Positions 16,104-24,432 of a stretch of 39,850 nucleotides of DNA are shown here, one piece after another (position 1 is the first letter of the stretch; each line of letters begins with the position of its first letter). The translations under genes and the position numbers were made by a program. The stretch comes from Planctomycetota bacterium (GTDB taxonomy: Bacteria; Planctomycetota; PLA2). The stretch lies in contig JAJFFF010000039.1 in assembly GCA_021776785.1 (NCBI GenBank), positions 1 through 39,850 on the forward strand, written 5' to 3'. The notes beneath the pieces were generated by a model, which had not been told where the DNA came from, did not search any database, and saw nothing but the letters and a program-made list of their open reading frames with translations.

Positions 16104-16499
16104 GTGCCCTTTCGTCCGGTCTGTCCGCTCTCCGACATCCCCGTTGACGGTGGCCATCGGGTCGTCGTCGACGGCAAGGAGATCGCGTTGTTTCGCGTCG
16201 GTGAGGGGCTGCACGCGATGGAGGATACCTGTTTGCACGCCGGCGGCCCGCTGCATCAGGGCACGCGCGAGGGAATGACCGTCACATGTCCGTGGCACGA
16301 CTGGAAGTTCGATCTGCGCGACGGAAGTTGCAGCCTAAACCCCTTGATCAAGCTCGCGTGCTACGCGGTGCGCGTGGTCGATGGTGTCGTGGAGCTCGCG
16401 ATCGAACCGCCGGCGCCGGACTCGGAGTCGGACTCAGGGTCGGGCTCGGGGTCGGGCTCGGGTTCGGGGTCGGGGTCGGGTTCGGGTTCGGACTCGTAG
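16104..16499 (+). CDS. Rieske [2Fe-2S] ferredoxin-like protein with a Gly-Ser tail
   Basis: A 131-residue soluble Rieske protein of the NirD/ferredoxin-component type. Both iron-sulphur ligand pairs are present: C-x-H in TCLHAGG and C-x2-H in TCPWHDWKFDL. The cluster is held by two Cys and two His, and the protein should carry electrons to an oxygenase or reductase. The domain spans about 1-100 and is followed by a low-complexity tail of alternating Ser and Gly (about 107-131). The longer frame upstream of 16104 is antisense to the VWA gene, so GTG at 16104 is used, and the -10 box 7 nt before it agrees. No partner oxygenase is next to it. Divergent from the VWA gene (51 nt). Confidence 0.88.
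   Translation: MPFRPVCPLSDIPVDGGHRVVVDGKEIALFRVGEGLHAMEDTCLHAGGPLHQGTREGMTVTCPWHDWKFDLRDGSCSLNPLIKLACYAVRVVDGVVELAIEPPAPDSESDSGSGSGSGSGSGSGSGSGSDS
16419..16496 (+). repeat. Hexanucleotide-type repeat coding for the (Ser-Gly)n tail
   Basis: About 78 bp of tandem TCGGGN/TCNGGN units at the 3' end of the Rieske gene, coding for (D/E)S then about nine GS pairs and a final DS. The pattern is typical of slippage-prone sequence; copy number may vary between strains. Confidence 0.85.
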
Positions 16500-16520
16500 T
16501 CGGGTGGCCGCTCCGGTGGG

Positions 16521-17090
16521 CTAACGGTCACGCAGTTCGACCAAGAGCTCGCGGCCCTGGCGCGGTTTTACCGACTCGGCCGGCGTCGTGACCGACACGA
16601 CTTCGAACTCCGCGCCCCACACCGTTTCGATTTCCGATTCCAGCACGCCGAACGGCGGTCCGCCGTCGCGCGGTCCGATGGGAAACAGGAGCGCCAACAC
16701 GATGCCGCCGGGCGCCAACGCGCCGCGCAACGCACGTACGTATTCCGGCCGACGCGCGGGGTCGATCGCGCAGTAGCACGTGTACTCCACGATGATGTCG
16801 AACGCCGCTTTGTGCGACTCCCCCAGCGTGAACACATCGCGTTTTTCGATCGGCAAGTCCGTGTCGAGTTCCGCGAAATCGAATCCGACCGCGTCGTAGC
16901 CGCGCTCGACCCAGTGCCGCAGGTCGTGGCCGTGGCCACACCCCGGGAATGCCACCCGCTCGACCGGCGGGCTCGCCTTGCGCTCCAACCAAGCAACAAA
17001 CACGGGGCAGGGTCCGCCGAGATCCCAGCCCGCGGTGTCGGCGCGATAGCGTTCAGACCAGTAACCAGCCCCGGAGACCTCGTGTTGCAT
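16521..17090 (-). CDS. Thiopurine S-methyltransferase-like SAM methyltransferase
   Basis: A 189-residue methyltransferase of the TPMT family. It opens with the typical W-x-x-R-Y...GWD segment (YWSERYRADTAGWDLGG, 10-26), then the SAM loop FPGCGHGHDL (48-57), VGFDFAELD, and the block YTCYCAIDPARRPEYVRAL followed by LAPGGIVLALLFPI. Family members methylate thiols, selenium or tellurium species, or halide and other small nucleophiles. The substrate cannot be set here. The frame is open upstream to 17312, but the ATG at 17090 is where family homology begins. A CACAAT box lies 7 nt upstream, as a weak leaderless -10. Divergent from the FHA gene across 109 nt. Confidence 0.82.
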   Translation of the reverse strand: MQHEVSGAGYWSERYRADTAGWDLGGPCPVFVAWLERKASPPVERVAFPGCGHGHDLRHWVERGYDAVGFDFAELDTDLPIEKRDVFTLGESHKAAFDIIVEYTCYCAIDPARRPEYVRALRGALAPGGIVLALLFPIGPRDGGPPFGVLESEIETVWGAEFEVVSVTTPAESVKPRQGRELLVELRDR

Positions 17091-17171
17091 GGGACCTATT
17101 GTGCCGTTTCGCCCGATTATCAGCCATTTTGGCCCTCGGACGCCCTTGCTCCTATCCGGGGTTGTTGCGGT

Positions 17172-17190
17172 CTCTACGATTGCGTAGAGT
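17172..17190. promoter_or_regulatory. 7-bp inverted repeat overlapping the -10 box of the FHA gene
   Basis: CTCTACG, ATTG, CGTAGAG forms a perfect 7-bp inverted repeat. Its right arm overlaps TAGAGT (17185-17190), a -10-like box 9 nt before the TTG start at 17200. If the message starts close to the TTG, the repeat acts as DNA (an operator). If it starts earlier, the repeat would hide the AGAG/GTGAG ribosome-site sequence in a hairpin. Confidence 0.4.
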
Positions 17191-17199
17191 GAGCCGACC

Positions 17200-17760
17200 T
17201 TGGCCAAAATCGTCATTGTTGAAGGGCCCGACGCGGGTAAGGAATTTACGGTCGAGCAGGCCGCCATCTTGGGGCGCCTGGACACGAACGACATTCCGAT
17301 TCGCGACGGCAAAGCTTCCCGCGAGCACGCGAAGATTTATCGCCAGGGTGTGAAGTACGCGCTTGTCGATCTCAACTCGAGCAACGGTACGCACGTCAAC
17401 GGCAATAAGGTCAGCAAGGTGTCGCTGGACTCCGGCGATGAGATTCAGATCGGCGTCGTTGTCCTGCGCTTCGTCGATGAAGAAGCCGACGCGATTAAGG
17501 CTGCTGCCCCGCAACGCCGCTCGCTCGACGATGCTTTCGACGCTGGGCAAGGGGCTCCTGCCCAGCCGCAGCCGGCCGCCGCGGGTGCGGGCCAAATCGA
17601 GATGCGCGGCCACAAGCCGCTGCAACCCAACCGCGTCAAAGCGGGCCGCACGGTAGGACTCGACTTAAACCAGATGTCAGACGGTGCGCGATTCTTAACG
17701 TACCTCGTGCTGGCCGTGGTGTTCGGCGTCGTGATCTGGCTGGCCTACAAGGCCGTCTAG
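17200..17760 (+). CDS. FHA-domain protein with C-terminal membrane anchor
   Basis: A 186-residue protein. Residues 1-95 are a forkhead-associated (FHA) domain that should bind phosphothreonine peptides: GR (25-26), SREH (40-43) and NSSNGTHVNG (59-68) are the conserved loop residues and all are intact. A Pro/Ala-rich linker follows (about 97-150). The end (165-186, FLTYLVLAVVFGVVIWLAYK) is a membrane helix, so the FHA domain faces the cytoplasm at the membrane. It would recruit a partner phosphorylated by a Ser/Thr kinase; no kinase gene is in the window. The start is TTG at 17200, since the protein begins right at the FHA strand (AKIVIVEGPDAGKEF). Confidence 0.9.
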   Translation: MAKIVIVEGPDAGKEFTVEQAAILGRLDTNDIPIRDGKASREHAKIYRQGVKYALVDLNSSNGTHVNGNKVSKVSLDSGDEIQIGVVVLRFVDEEADAIKAAAPQRRSLDDAFDAGQGAPAQPQPAAAGAGQIEMRGHKPLQPNRVKAGRTVGLDLNQMSDGARFLTYLVLAVVFGVVIWLAYKAV

Positions 17761-17888
17761 CACCGCCCAACCGTCCAAGCCAAGATCCCAAGCACCCAAC
17801 CGACTAGCGCCCCCAGCACGCCCCAACCCAGACCGAAACGAGCGCTCCCACACGGGACCACTTCTCCCGCTTGGCGCGCATATGTCAT
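17757..17888 (-). CDS. Possible 43-residue membrane peptide
   Basis: An ATG at 17888 (minus) opens a 43-codon frame ending tail-to-tail over the FHA stop. The product is a glycine-rich hydrophobic stretch (LGWGVLGALVGWVLGILAW) after a short polar head. No Shine-Dalgarno site is seen. It may be chance, because glycine and tryptophan runs arise easily in GC-rich DNA. Listed only as a candidate. Confidence 0.2.
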   Translation of the reverse strand: MTYARQAGEVVPCGSARFGLGWGVLGALVGWVLGILAWTVGRC

Positions 17889-18174
17889 TGTTGTGAAGAG
17901 TCTTATAGAGATCGCGTGCGGGATTTTTCGCGCACTTTGTGCGAGAGGCGGGGAGCTCGCCCTTCAAGTCTGTCGGTTTTGGGCTCGTTCGCTGCCAATC
18001 GAGAGCTGCTTTGACAGCTCCCTGTCATTTTGCCGCCAAGCGAAATGCGCGAAAATTCCCGCAACTCGGCGGCACAACCTACTGCAAAACAATACGTTAC
18101 AACAGAACGGGCGGGAAAGTGGTCCCGGTTGCGGTCCGCGGTTTCGGTTGGCTTTCTGTTTTTTTTTGGCGTTG
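17761..18174. other. 414-bp intergenic region between convergent genes, with competing hairpins
   Basis: No convincing protein gene apart from the 43-codon candidate. The stretch from about 17890 is visibly richer in A and T than its surroundings. It holds CGCAC-TTT-GTGCG (17931-17943) and two overlapping inverted repeats that exclude each other: GAGCTG-CTTTGA-CAGCTC (18003-18020) and TGACAG-CTCC-CTGTCA (18012-18027). A run of nine T (18159-18167) lies near the right end but without a strong stem before it. A small RNA is possible but not shown. Confidence 0.4.
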
Positions 18175-19065
18175 CTAGATCGCGTTTTGTTCTAGCTTGC
18201 TCGCGGCGGCTTGCCAGCTGTACTTGAGGGCTTGGTGTTGGGCGTTTGCTCGCCGGGCCGGCTCGTTTGCTCGCGCGGCTTGGATCATCTTTTTCCAGTC
18301 GGCGACGTCACCGGGCTTTGCGAACCACGCCGCGTCGCCGAGCACTTCGCGGTGCGCCGGGATGTCACTGGCGACGACCGCCGCCCCCGTGGCGAGCGCT
18401 TCTAAACCCACGAGGCCAAATCCCTCCTCGCGGGCCGGGCACAACACGACCGATGCCTGTGCAAGCTCAGCGTAGAGTTGCTCCTGCGGCAGCCAGCGCA
18501 CGCCCCGACCCACTTCGCGAAGCTCCATGCCGAGTTGGCAGGCCGCCGCGCGGGCGGTGGCGGCGTCTTTGTGTGGAAGGCCGGGATCGCAGACCAGGAG
18601 ATGCTTGCCGCGCGGCCGCGCGCGCACCATAGTCGGAGCGGCGACGCCGTTGGGAACGACCAGCGCATCGAGTGCCCACGCCTGCGCGACGGTGTGACTC
18701 ACGGCCACAACGGCGTGCGCCCGACGCGCGTGGCGACGAATCAGCGCGCGCCGCCAGAGCGGGCCGCCGCGATCGTGCAGCGTGAGAATCGTGCGGACGT
18801 CGGCGAGCGCCGGGTAGTGATCGGTCAAAAACACGTCGGCCGCAACGCGCGGGCGCAGCATGAGCCAACGTCGACGCGGCGCGGTCGCACGCACCGGCAA
18901 GCGCGTGACGCGCGCCCCGGGGACGATCAAGCCAGGATCGGTGTCGCGCGCAACCAGAAGCTCCACGTCGTGACGCTGCACGAGTTGCTTGGCTATTTCG
19001 AAGGCGCGAATGCCGGCGCCCCCCGGCACAGGCCCATAAGACGTAAAGTTAATCGCCCAACGCAC
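18175..19065 (-). CDS. Glycosyltransferase family 4, third of three
   Basis: A 296-residue GT-B glycosyltransferase. The N-terminal part has the glycine loop SYGPVPGGAGIRAFEIAKQL (8-27). The C-terminal half has the GT4 donor-binding block CPAREEGFGLVGLEALATGA and ASDIPAHREVLGDAAWF, with the E-x7-E pattern in place. It transfers a sugar from a nucleotide-sugar donor; donor and acceptor are unknown. The GTG at 19065 is chosen because the family homology begins there (VRWAINFTSYG); this overlaps the end of the preceding gene by 17 nt, so all three GT genes are coupled. Shorter than most GT4 enzymes (about 350-400), mainly by a reduced N-terminal domain. Confidence 0.85.
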   Translation of the reverse strand: MRWAINFTSYGPVPGGAGIRAFEIAKQLVQRHDVELLVARDTDPGLIVPGARVTRLPVRATAPRRRWLMLRPRVAADVFLTDHYPALADVRTILTLHDRGGPLWRRALIRRHARRAHAVVAVSHTVAQAWALDALVVPNGVAAPTMVRARPRGKHLLVCDPGLPHKDAATARAAACQLGMELREVGRGVRWLPQEQLYAELAQASVVLCPAREEGFGLVGLEALATGAAVVASDIPAHREVLGDAAWFAKPGDVADWKKMIQAARANEPARRANAQHQALKYSWQAAASKLEQNAI

Positions 19066-20101
19066 GCAGGAATCCCTCGCGGTATCCGCGCGCCGTGCGC
19101 CGCGCCGTGAACAAAAGCGCGCGCGCCGGCCCGCGCCGACGCACAAACGCGCGATGTTCGTCGGTCGCCGCCCGCGCCAGCGTGTACGCGACGGCCTCCG
19201 GTTGCATCACATCGACGGCCAACCCAACTTCGCCGGCGACTTCCTCGGCGCCGGTGCCGCGCCCGACCACAATGGGAACGCCGCGCGCCACCGCCTCCAA
19301 GACGGGAAAGCCAAACCCCTCGGAAAAACTCGGCAGTGCCACAACACAGGCACGCCCGTAGAGGTCATCTAAGTCCGAGGCGCTCACCGCACCGAGAAAC
19401 GTAACGCGCTCCGCGACGCCGGCGCGATGCGCGGCCTCCAACACGCGCCGACGTGCCAACGCCGTATGCGGCCCGGCCAACCGAATCGGCCCCGGCCACG
19501 ACGCCGCCCCCCGCATCAACTCGGCCACACCCTTGCGCCGATCCAAACGACCGACGAAGAGCAACGATCCGTCGTGATCACGCGCTTCCCAAGAGGGCGC
19601 CGGCGGGGAAGGATGCGGAACAACCTCCAGCAACGAGGCCGCTTCCGGATGCAACGACTCGACCTGTCGCCGGGTGGCAAAGCTCGGCGCGAACAGCCGC
19701 CGACAATCGCTCACGGCGCGCCGCATCCAACGACGCTGCGCAACGCCGCGCAGCGGTCCTTCCAGGCGCGGACTCACCACAAACGGCAACTCATGAACGG
19801 TCGCCGTGCACGGCACACCGTTCAGGCGCGGAAACGCGGTCACCGGCGAATGAAACAAATCCACGCCGTTCACCGCCTGCCGAAGCGCGCGCGACGACCG
19901 CCAAAACGCAAGGTTCGAAGTTCCGCCTGTCGCAACAAACCGAATGCCGCGAGGGATCTCGCACGCAAACGGCGCCACGGCCAAGAGCTCTACGTCCGGG
20001 CCGCCGTACCGGTGCAACGCATTGAGCAACAAGCGCACCGAAGTCGCAACACCGCCAATGGCGCCCGGGCGCAGCTCGCTGACATCGATGGCGATCTTCA
20101 C
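19049..20101 (-). CDS. Glycosyltransferase family 4, second of three
   Basis: A 350-residue GT4 enzyme. It begins VKIAIDVSELRPGAIGGVAT (the acceptor-side glycine loop), has HELPFVVSPRLEG in the N-terminal domain, then LLFVGRLDRRKGVAELM, and the donor-site block LPSFSEGFGFPVLEAVARG with VGRGTGAEEVAGEVGLAVD. All the expected GT-B landmarks are present. The GTG at 20101 overlaps the upstream stop by 4 nt (GTGA), so translation is coupled. With its two neighbours it probably builds an extracellular or cell-envelope polysaccharide or glycan; no Wzx, Wzy or polymerase gene is in this window to say which. Confidence 0.9.
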   Translation of the reverse strand: MKIAIDVSELRPGAIGGVATSVRLLLNALHRYGGPDVELLAVAPFACEIPRGIRFVATGGTSNLAFWRSSRALRQAVNGVDLFHSPVTAFPRLNGVPCTATVHELPFVVSPRLEGPLRGVAQRRWMRRAVSDCRRLFAPSFATRRQVESLHPEAASLLEVVPHPSPPAPSWEARDHDGSLLFVGRLDRRKGVAELMRGAASWPGPIRLAGPHTALARRRVLEAAHRAGVAERVTFLGAVSASDLDDLYGRACVVALPSFSEGFGFPVLEAVARGVPIVVGRGTGAEEVAGEVGLAVDVMQPEAVAYTLARAATDEHRAFVRRRGPARALLFTARRTARGYREGFLRALGD

Positions 20102-21201
20102 GCGACGGCCGCCTCGTACGCGCGACGAGTCTGCGCCGCACAGCGCTCCCATGTGAACTCACGTGCGCGCGCGACGCCGCGAAGCGAAAGATCCGCCGCC
20201 AGCGCATCGTCGCGACACACACGCTGCATCGCGCCGACAAGCGCGTCCTCGTTGGACGGATCGACCAGCAACGCCGCGCCTCCGGCGACACTCCGCATCG
20301 GATCTTTGTCCGACGTGATCACGGGCGTACCGGCCGCAAGCCCCTCGAGCACGGGCAACCCGAACCCCTCGAGCAGCGACGGATATACAAGCGCCCGCGC
20401 GCGCGACAACAGGTCACGCAGCCCGATATCGTCCACGTGTCCGATCCAACGCACGCGCGGCGTCGTTCGCATCAAATTGACGGTCTCGTCGCACAGCCAG
20501 CCGCGGCCGCCCGCCAACACCAAGTCCGCATCGACGCTCGACCGCGCAAACGCACGGATCAAGCGCGTATGATTCTTGCGCGGCTCGATGGTCCCGACGG
20601 CGAGCAAAAACGGGGCGGCGCGATCCTCGGAACGCGGTGCGAAAAACTCGCGCTCGACACCCAGCGGCGTAACGAAGATCTTTTCCGGCTCGATGCCAAG
20701 CAGCTCGACGCAATCGCGGGCCGTCGCATCGCTCGGCACACAAAACGCGGCGCACCGCCGCACGGCACGCGTCATCACACGGTTCAAAGCACTAACCGCG
20801 CGCGTCGTGTGATAGCCCGGCGCACGCAACCACGCCAAGTCGTGAATCGTCATCACCTGTGGCGTCCGTGCCGACACGACCGGCGTCACGTAGTTCGTGT
20901 GATGAAAGACATCGCAGCCTCCGACCACACGATCAGCGGGCAACAGTCCGACGCGGCCGAGCGTGTCCGCGACGCGACTGGGAATCGGCCACGCCACAAG
21001 CGACGCGCCGATCGGAGGGCGACGCACGTCGGGACGGTTGCCGCGACGAAACACACCGTAAAGGTGCAACGAGGAACGCGCCATCGGGTCACTGGCGTCG
21101 TCGGCAACACTCGCCGTCATCGCCCCGGAAAGCGCACGTACATATCGACCGATCCCGGTAGTGGCCCGCATGGCGGGCCGGAAGTCCATTCCAATACGCA
21201 C
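20098..21201 (-). CDS. Glycosyltransferase family 4, first of three
   Basis: A 367-residue GT4 enzyme. It begins VRIGMDFRPAMRATTGIGRY (a near-standard start for mannosyltransferase-like members), has MTIHDLAWLRAPGYHTTRAV, then LLAVGTIEPRKNHTRLIRAF and the donor-site block YPSLLEGFGLPVLEGLAAGT plus VITSDKDPMRSVAGGAALLV. The GTG at 21201 is chosen; the frame continues upstream as a long antisense shadow of hutH and should not be used. AAAGG lies about 12 nt before the start and a TACACT box (21225-21230, minus) a little further up, which would give a short leader. The operon runs leftwards through 18175. Divergent from hutH with 202 nt between. Confidence 0.92.
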   Translation of the reverse strand: MRIGMDFRPAMRATTGIGRYVRALSGAMTASVADDASDPMARSSLHLYGVFRRGNRPDVRRPPIGASLVAWPIPSRVADTLGRVGLLPADRVVGGCDVFHHTNYVTPVVSARTPQVMTIHDLAWLRAPGYHTTRAVSALNRVMTRAVRRCAAFCVPSDATARDCVELLGIEPEKIFVTPLGVEREFFAPRSEDRAAPFLLAVGTIEPRKNHTRLIRAFARSSVDADLVLAGGRGWLCDETVNLMRTTPRVRWIGHVDDIGLRDLLSRARALVYPSLLEGFGLPVLEGLAAGTPVITSDKDPMRSVAGGAALLVDPSNEDALVGAMQRVCRDDALAADLSLRGVARAREFTWERCAAQTRRAYEAAVA

Positions 21202-21391
21202 GAAAGCTAGACGCCTTTCATTGGAGTGTACCTGTCCGTCCGTCAGCAATTGGTGGGATTCCCGCTCGATCCAGAGGAAACCGACCCGCAGCACCGCGCC
21301 ACCGTCGCGTCTACGCAACAATCGACGGTGTTTCAAGCAAAGATCGAGCAGCGGCACCGACCCGGGACTCGGGTTTGGCGGCGATTGTGCT

Positions 21392-21397
21392 AAGAAT
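21392..21397 (+). promoter_or_regulatory. -10 box of hutH, leaderless layout
   Basis: AAGAAT (TAAGAAT from 21391) is 6 nt before the hutH ATG. The following tgcgcc and ATGG match the layout before hutI (TAGAAT, tgcgcgcc, ATGG). Confidence 0.5.
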
Positions 21398-21403
21398 TGC
21401 GCC

Positions 21404-22939
21404 ATGGCGACGTTTCGACTGACCGGCGACAACCTCGATCTCCATGCTGTGCGCAAGCTCCTCGCCGATCCGTCGCCCGAACTCGCGCTGGCGCCCGCCG
21501 CGAAAAAACGCGTCAAGCGCGCGGCGCAATTCGTGGACGAGTTGGCGGCGGGCGACGACGCTGTGTACGGCATCACGACGGGCTTCGGGCGCCTCGCCAA
21601 AGTGCGCATCGACAAAGACGATCTCGCAAGCTTGCAAGAGCATCTCATTGTCTCGCACGCGGCTGGCGTCGGGCCACGACTTCCGTTGGTCGAGTCGCGC
21701 CTCGCGATGGTCATTCGCGCGGCCACGCTCGCGAGCGGACACAGCGGCGTGCGTCCGCAAACGCTCGACACCCTGCTCGCCCTGTGGAACCGCGGCGTCA
21801 CGCCGTTGATCCCAAGCCAGGGATCGGTGTGCGCGTCGGGCGACCTCGCGCCGTTGGCGCACATCGCGCTCACGCTGCTCGGCAAGGGCAACGCCTTGTA
21901 CAACGGCAAAGTGATGACGGCCAAGACCGCACTCAAACGCGTCGGCCTCACACCCATCCGGTTGGCGCCGAAAGAAGGACTCGCGCTCATCAACGGCACG
22001 TCGGTCGCGACGGCCATTCTCGCGCGCACACTCGTGCTCGCCCAAGATTTGATTCGCCTCGCCGACATAAGTGCGGCGATGGCGCTCGAGGCGTTGCAGG
22101 GCAGCGAAAAGCCGTTCGACCCGCGCGTGCACCGTCTGCGCCCGCACCCCGGCCAGATCGCGACCGCGCAAAACATCGTGCGCCTCCTCAAGGGCAGCAA
22201 GATCCTGCCGTCGCACCTCGACTGCGACAAGGTGCAGGACCCGTACTCGTTGCGTTGCGTGCCGCAAGTGCACGGCGCGATCCGCGACGGTTTGACGTTT
22301 GCCAAAGAGACCTGCGAGCGCGAGCTCAACGCGGTCACCGACAACCCGATTCTCTTTCCCGACGACGGCGACGTCATCAGCGCGGGCAATTTCCACGGCC
22401 AACACATCGCGCTCGCGGCCGATGTCGCCGCCGCGGCGATCGCGGAGATCGGTTCGATCAGCGAACGCCGCACCGAGCAGATGGTCAACCCCGATTTATC
22501 CAACCTCCCGCCTTTCCTCGCCGAGAACCCGGGCCTCAACTCCGGCTTCATGATGGCGCAGACAACAGCCGCTGCGCTCGTGTCGGAAAACAAGACACTC
22601 GCGCATCCGGCGTCGGTCGATTCGATCCCGACGTCCGCCAACCAAGAAGACCACGTCAGCATGGGCCTCTGGGCGGCGCGCAAGTGCCGTCGCATTCTCG
22701 ACAACGTCCGCAACGTGGTCGCGATCGAGTTTCTCACCGCGAGCCAGGCATTGGACTTTCAAAAACTCAAGCCCGGACGCGGTGTGGCGGCCGCGCACAA
22801 GCAAGTGCGCGCCAAGATCCCGCACCTCGCCAAAGATCGCTACCTGGCGCGAGACATCGAAACGGCTAACGAGATGTTGTTTAACGGAACGATCTTGCGC
22901 GCGACCGAAAAGAGTGCGGGCGCGCTTACTTCGTTTTAG
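21404..22939 (+). CDS. hutH: Histidine ammonia-lyase (histidase)
   Basis: A 511-residue enzyme that removes ammonia from L-histidine to give urocanate, the first step of histidine breakdown. The Ala-Ser-Gly triad that cyclises to the MIO electrophile is at 144-146 in VCASGDLAPLAH. The catalytic Tyr lies in YGITTGFG (55-62). DPYSLRCVPQVHGAIRD, NPILFPDDG, SGFMMAQTTAAALVSENK and the late HPASVDSIPTSANQEDHVSM are all typical. Length is normal (about 500-510). The ATG at 21404 is preferred to the longer frame from 21161, because the extension is not protein-like and a -10 box lies 6 nt before the ATG. The 3' end overlaps the convergent minus-strand gene by 14 nt. hutU and hutI follow on the same strand but only after several unrelated genes. 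Confidence 0.97.
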   Translation: MATFRLTGDNLDLHAVRKLLADPSPELALAPAAKKRVKRAAQFVDELAAGDDAVYGITTGFGRLAKVRIDKDDLASLQEHLIVSHAAGVGPRLPLVESRLAMVIRAATLASGHSGVRPQTLDTLLALWNRGVTPLIPSQGSVCASGDLAPLAHIALTLLGKGNALYNGKVMTAKTALKRVGLTPIRLAPKEGLALINGTSVATAILARTLVLAQDLIRLADISAAMALEALQGSEKPFDPRVHRLRPHPGQIATAQNIVRLLKGSKILPSHLDCDKVQDPYSLRCVPQVHGAIRDGLTFAKETCERELNAVTDNPILFPDDGDVISAGNFHGQHIALAADVAAAAIAEIGSISERRTEQMVNPDLSNLPPFLAENPGLNSGFMMAQTTAAALVSENKTLAHPASVDSIPTSANQEDHVSMGLWAARKCRRILDNVRNVVAIEFLTASQALDFQKLKPGRGVAAAHKQVRAKIPHLAKDRYLARDIETANEMLFNGTILRATEKSAGALTSF

Positions 22940-24431
22940 CGTTTGAGTCCTCAGCGTAGTCAAGTGCGATGGTGTATGCACCGGCCTGAGGCCACGAACG
23001 CATCACAGTCTGGTAGCCCGGCGCGCTCGCTTGCCAAAACTTTGCCGGGCCGCTGGACACAACAAGAACCGATTCGCCAGCCAGAGTGGTGCGTCCCGAC
23101 GATAGCCGCGGAGTCGTCCCGATGTACGAAACATGCCAAGTCCAAGGCCCTTCGGCTCTCCACGTCACGGTGGATCGGCGAAGAGGGAAGCCTCTTACAT
23201 CGACGACCTTGATTCGCATGCTTGAAGATGCGGGGCCTTTAGGAATCGCAATCTCCGAGGAGTGAGCCGCGTCGTCCGTCGTCCAAAAAGCGACGCCCTG
23301 CGGATACACGGCAGAGCACCATCGTGTCTTGCCGCCCGCAACCGGAAGCCAAAGAGACGCGCCGGATTCAATGACGCGACTCGTGCCACGTAGACCTCCC
23401 CTTCGGTAGCGGTGCACCGCAACCGGATGGCGATGCGAATTGCGCAACGTGACACCATGTTCATACGGCTGGTCCACAATCTCTACGCGAACATGGCCAC
23501 CGCGTTTTGGGAAGACGAGGGCTTCTTGGTGGAAGAGGAGTCGATCCCAACGCTGGACACGAAGGTTGACTTGGCCGTCCCGCGCCGGAACCAGAACGCT
23601 GGGACGGTCCGGCGGCCAGTACCCATCGAGCTGGAATGACACAAGTCCGTCCACGACTTCACTGGACGTTCCCCGAAGAGACCAGTTGAGAGTCGTATCG
23701 GTGTTCAGCGTACGGACCAACTCGATCGTATGGCGCGGATCGAAAACAAGATCAGGGCGATCCGACGCGACCACATCGCGAATCTTTTTTTTGTTCACAA
23801 ACAGGCCGTACCGAACGCCTGGTTGGAGTCGCGCCACTCGAAAGCGGCCATCGGCATCGGAACGACCGCGACTGTTCCAGTGCAACCGGTTCACCAACCA
23901 TGGCGGGACGTCGGGAGGCGGACGCAGCGACACATCTACACCCGTCAGCGCCACTCCGGCGGATGTGCGCACCGTTCCCTCCATGCGTGCGCGCCCCGCG
24001 AGCTGCAGCGTGTGCGCTTGGTCGGGTTCTCTCGAAAGCTCGGCGAACGCCCACCCCAAATCACGATCCGTCGCAACGACACACGCCGTGCGCGTCCGAT
24101 TCGCGCGCATGACGACGAGCCCATCACTCTTCGTCCATCGCGGATTCGGCTTCGAGTAAGCCGCGTACTGGACGGTCACTTGGATCGCGGGAAGCGGTTG
24201 CCCGTCTCCATCGACGCATCGGACGCGAACGAGCGCGTCCTGACCGATGGTCGTGGCGCCGGTATCCGACGAATTCTCTGTCGCCGGGCCGCACGCTGCC
24301 GACGACACCGGCGTTTCCTTAGGTTGCTCACGCCGCGCAGGTGTGGCGCGATTCAGGCCACGTTCACGCCTCTCCGGCCACGCCAACCAAATCAACAAGC
24401 CCGTCGCGACGACGGCGACGGTTAGGCGCAC
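22926..24431 (-). CDS. Membrane-anchored protein with carboxypeptidase-regulatory-like domains
   Basis: A 501-residue protein with one N-terminal membrane helix (about 4-17, TVAVVATGLLIWLAWP) and a long exported part. Residues about 66-165 and 170-230 look like carboxypeptidase-regulatory/transthyretin-type beta-sandwich units (VRCVDGDGQPLPAIQVTV; EGTVRTSAGVALTGVDVSLR; SDADGRFRVARLQPGVRYGL). The C-terminal half has further beta-rich units, one near 410-425 (VVDVRGFPLRRSTVTW). There is no catalytic site that I can see. The GTG at 24431 follows the stop of the TIGR03790-type gene by one base, so they form an operon, and both products face outwards. Function unknown; surface binding is an inference. 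Confidence 0.7.
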   Translation of the reverse strand: MRLTVAVVATGLLIWLAWPERRERGLNRATPARREQPKETPVSSAACGPATENSSDTGATTIGQDALVRVRCVDGDGQPLPAIQVTVQYAAYSKPNPRWTKSDGLVVMRANRTRTACVVATDRDLGWAFAELSREPDQAHTLQLAGRARMEGTVRTSAGVALTGVDVSLRPPPDVPPWLVNRLHWNSRGRSDADGRFRVARLQPGVRYGLFVNKKKIRDVVASDRPDLVFDPRHTIELVRTLNTDTTLNWSLRGTSSEVVDGLVSFQLDGYWPPDRPSVLVPARDGQVNLRVQRWDRLLFHQEALVFPKRGGHVRVEIVDQPYEHGVTLRNSHRHPVAVHRYRRGGLRGTSRVIESGASLWLPVAGGKTRWCSAVYPQGVAFWTTDDAAHSSEIAIPKGPASSSMRIKVVDVRGFPLRRSTVTWRAEGPWTWHVSYIGTTPRLSSGRTTLAGESVLVVSSGPAKFWQASAPGYQTVMRSWPQAGAYTIALDYAEDSNAKTK

Positions 24432-24432
24432 G

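Noticed and set aside
16053..16298. Longer start for the VWA protein
   Set aside because: Antisense to the Rieske gene and would bury the signal peptide.
18147..18167. Intrinsic terminator before the T-run
   Set aside because: The T-run is long, but only weak stems precede it, and it points away from the minus-strand glycosyltransferase end.
21202..22737. N-terminal extension of the first glycosyltransferase (879-residue frame)
   Set aside because: This part is antisense to hutH, which has full family motifs.
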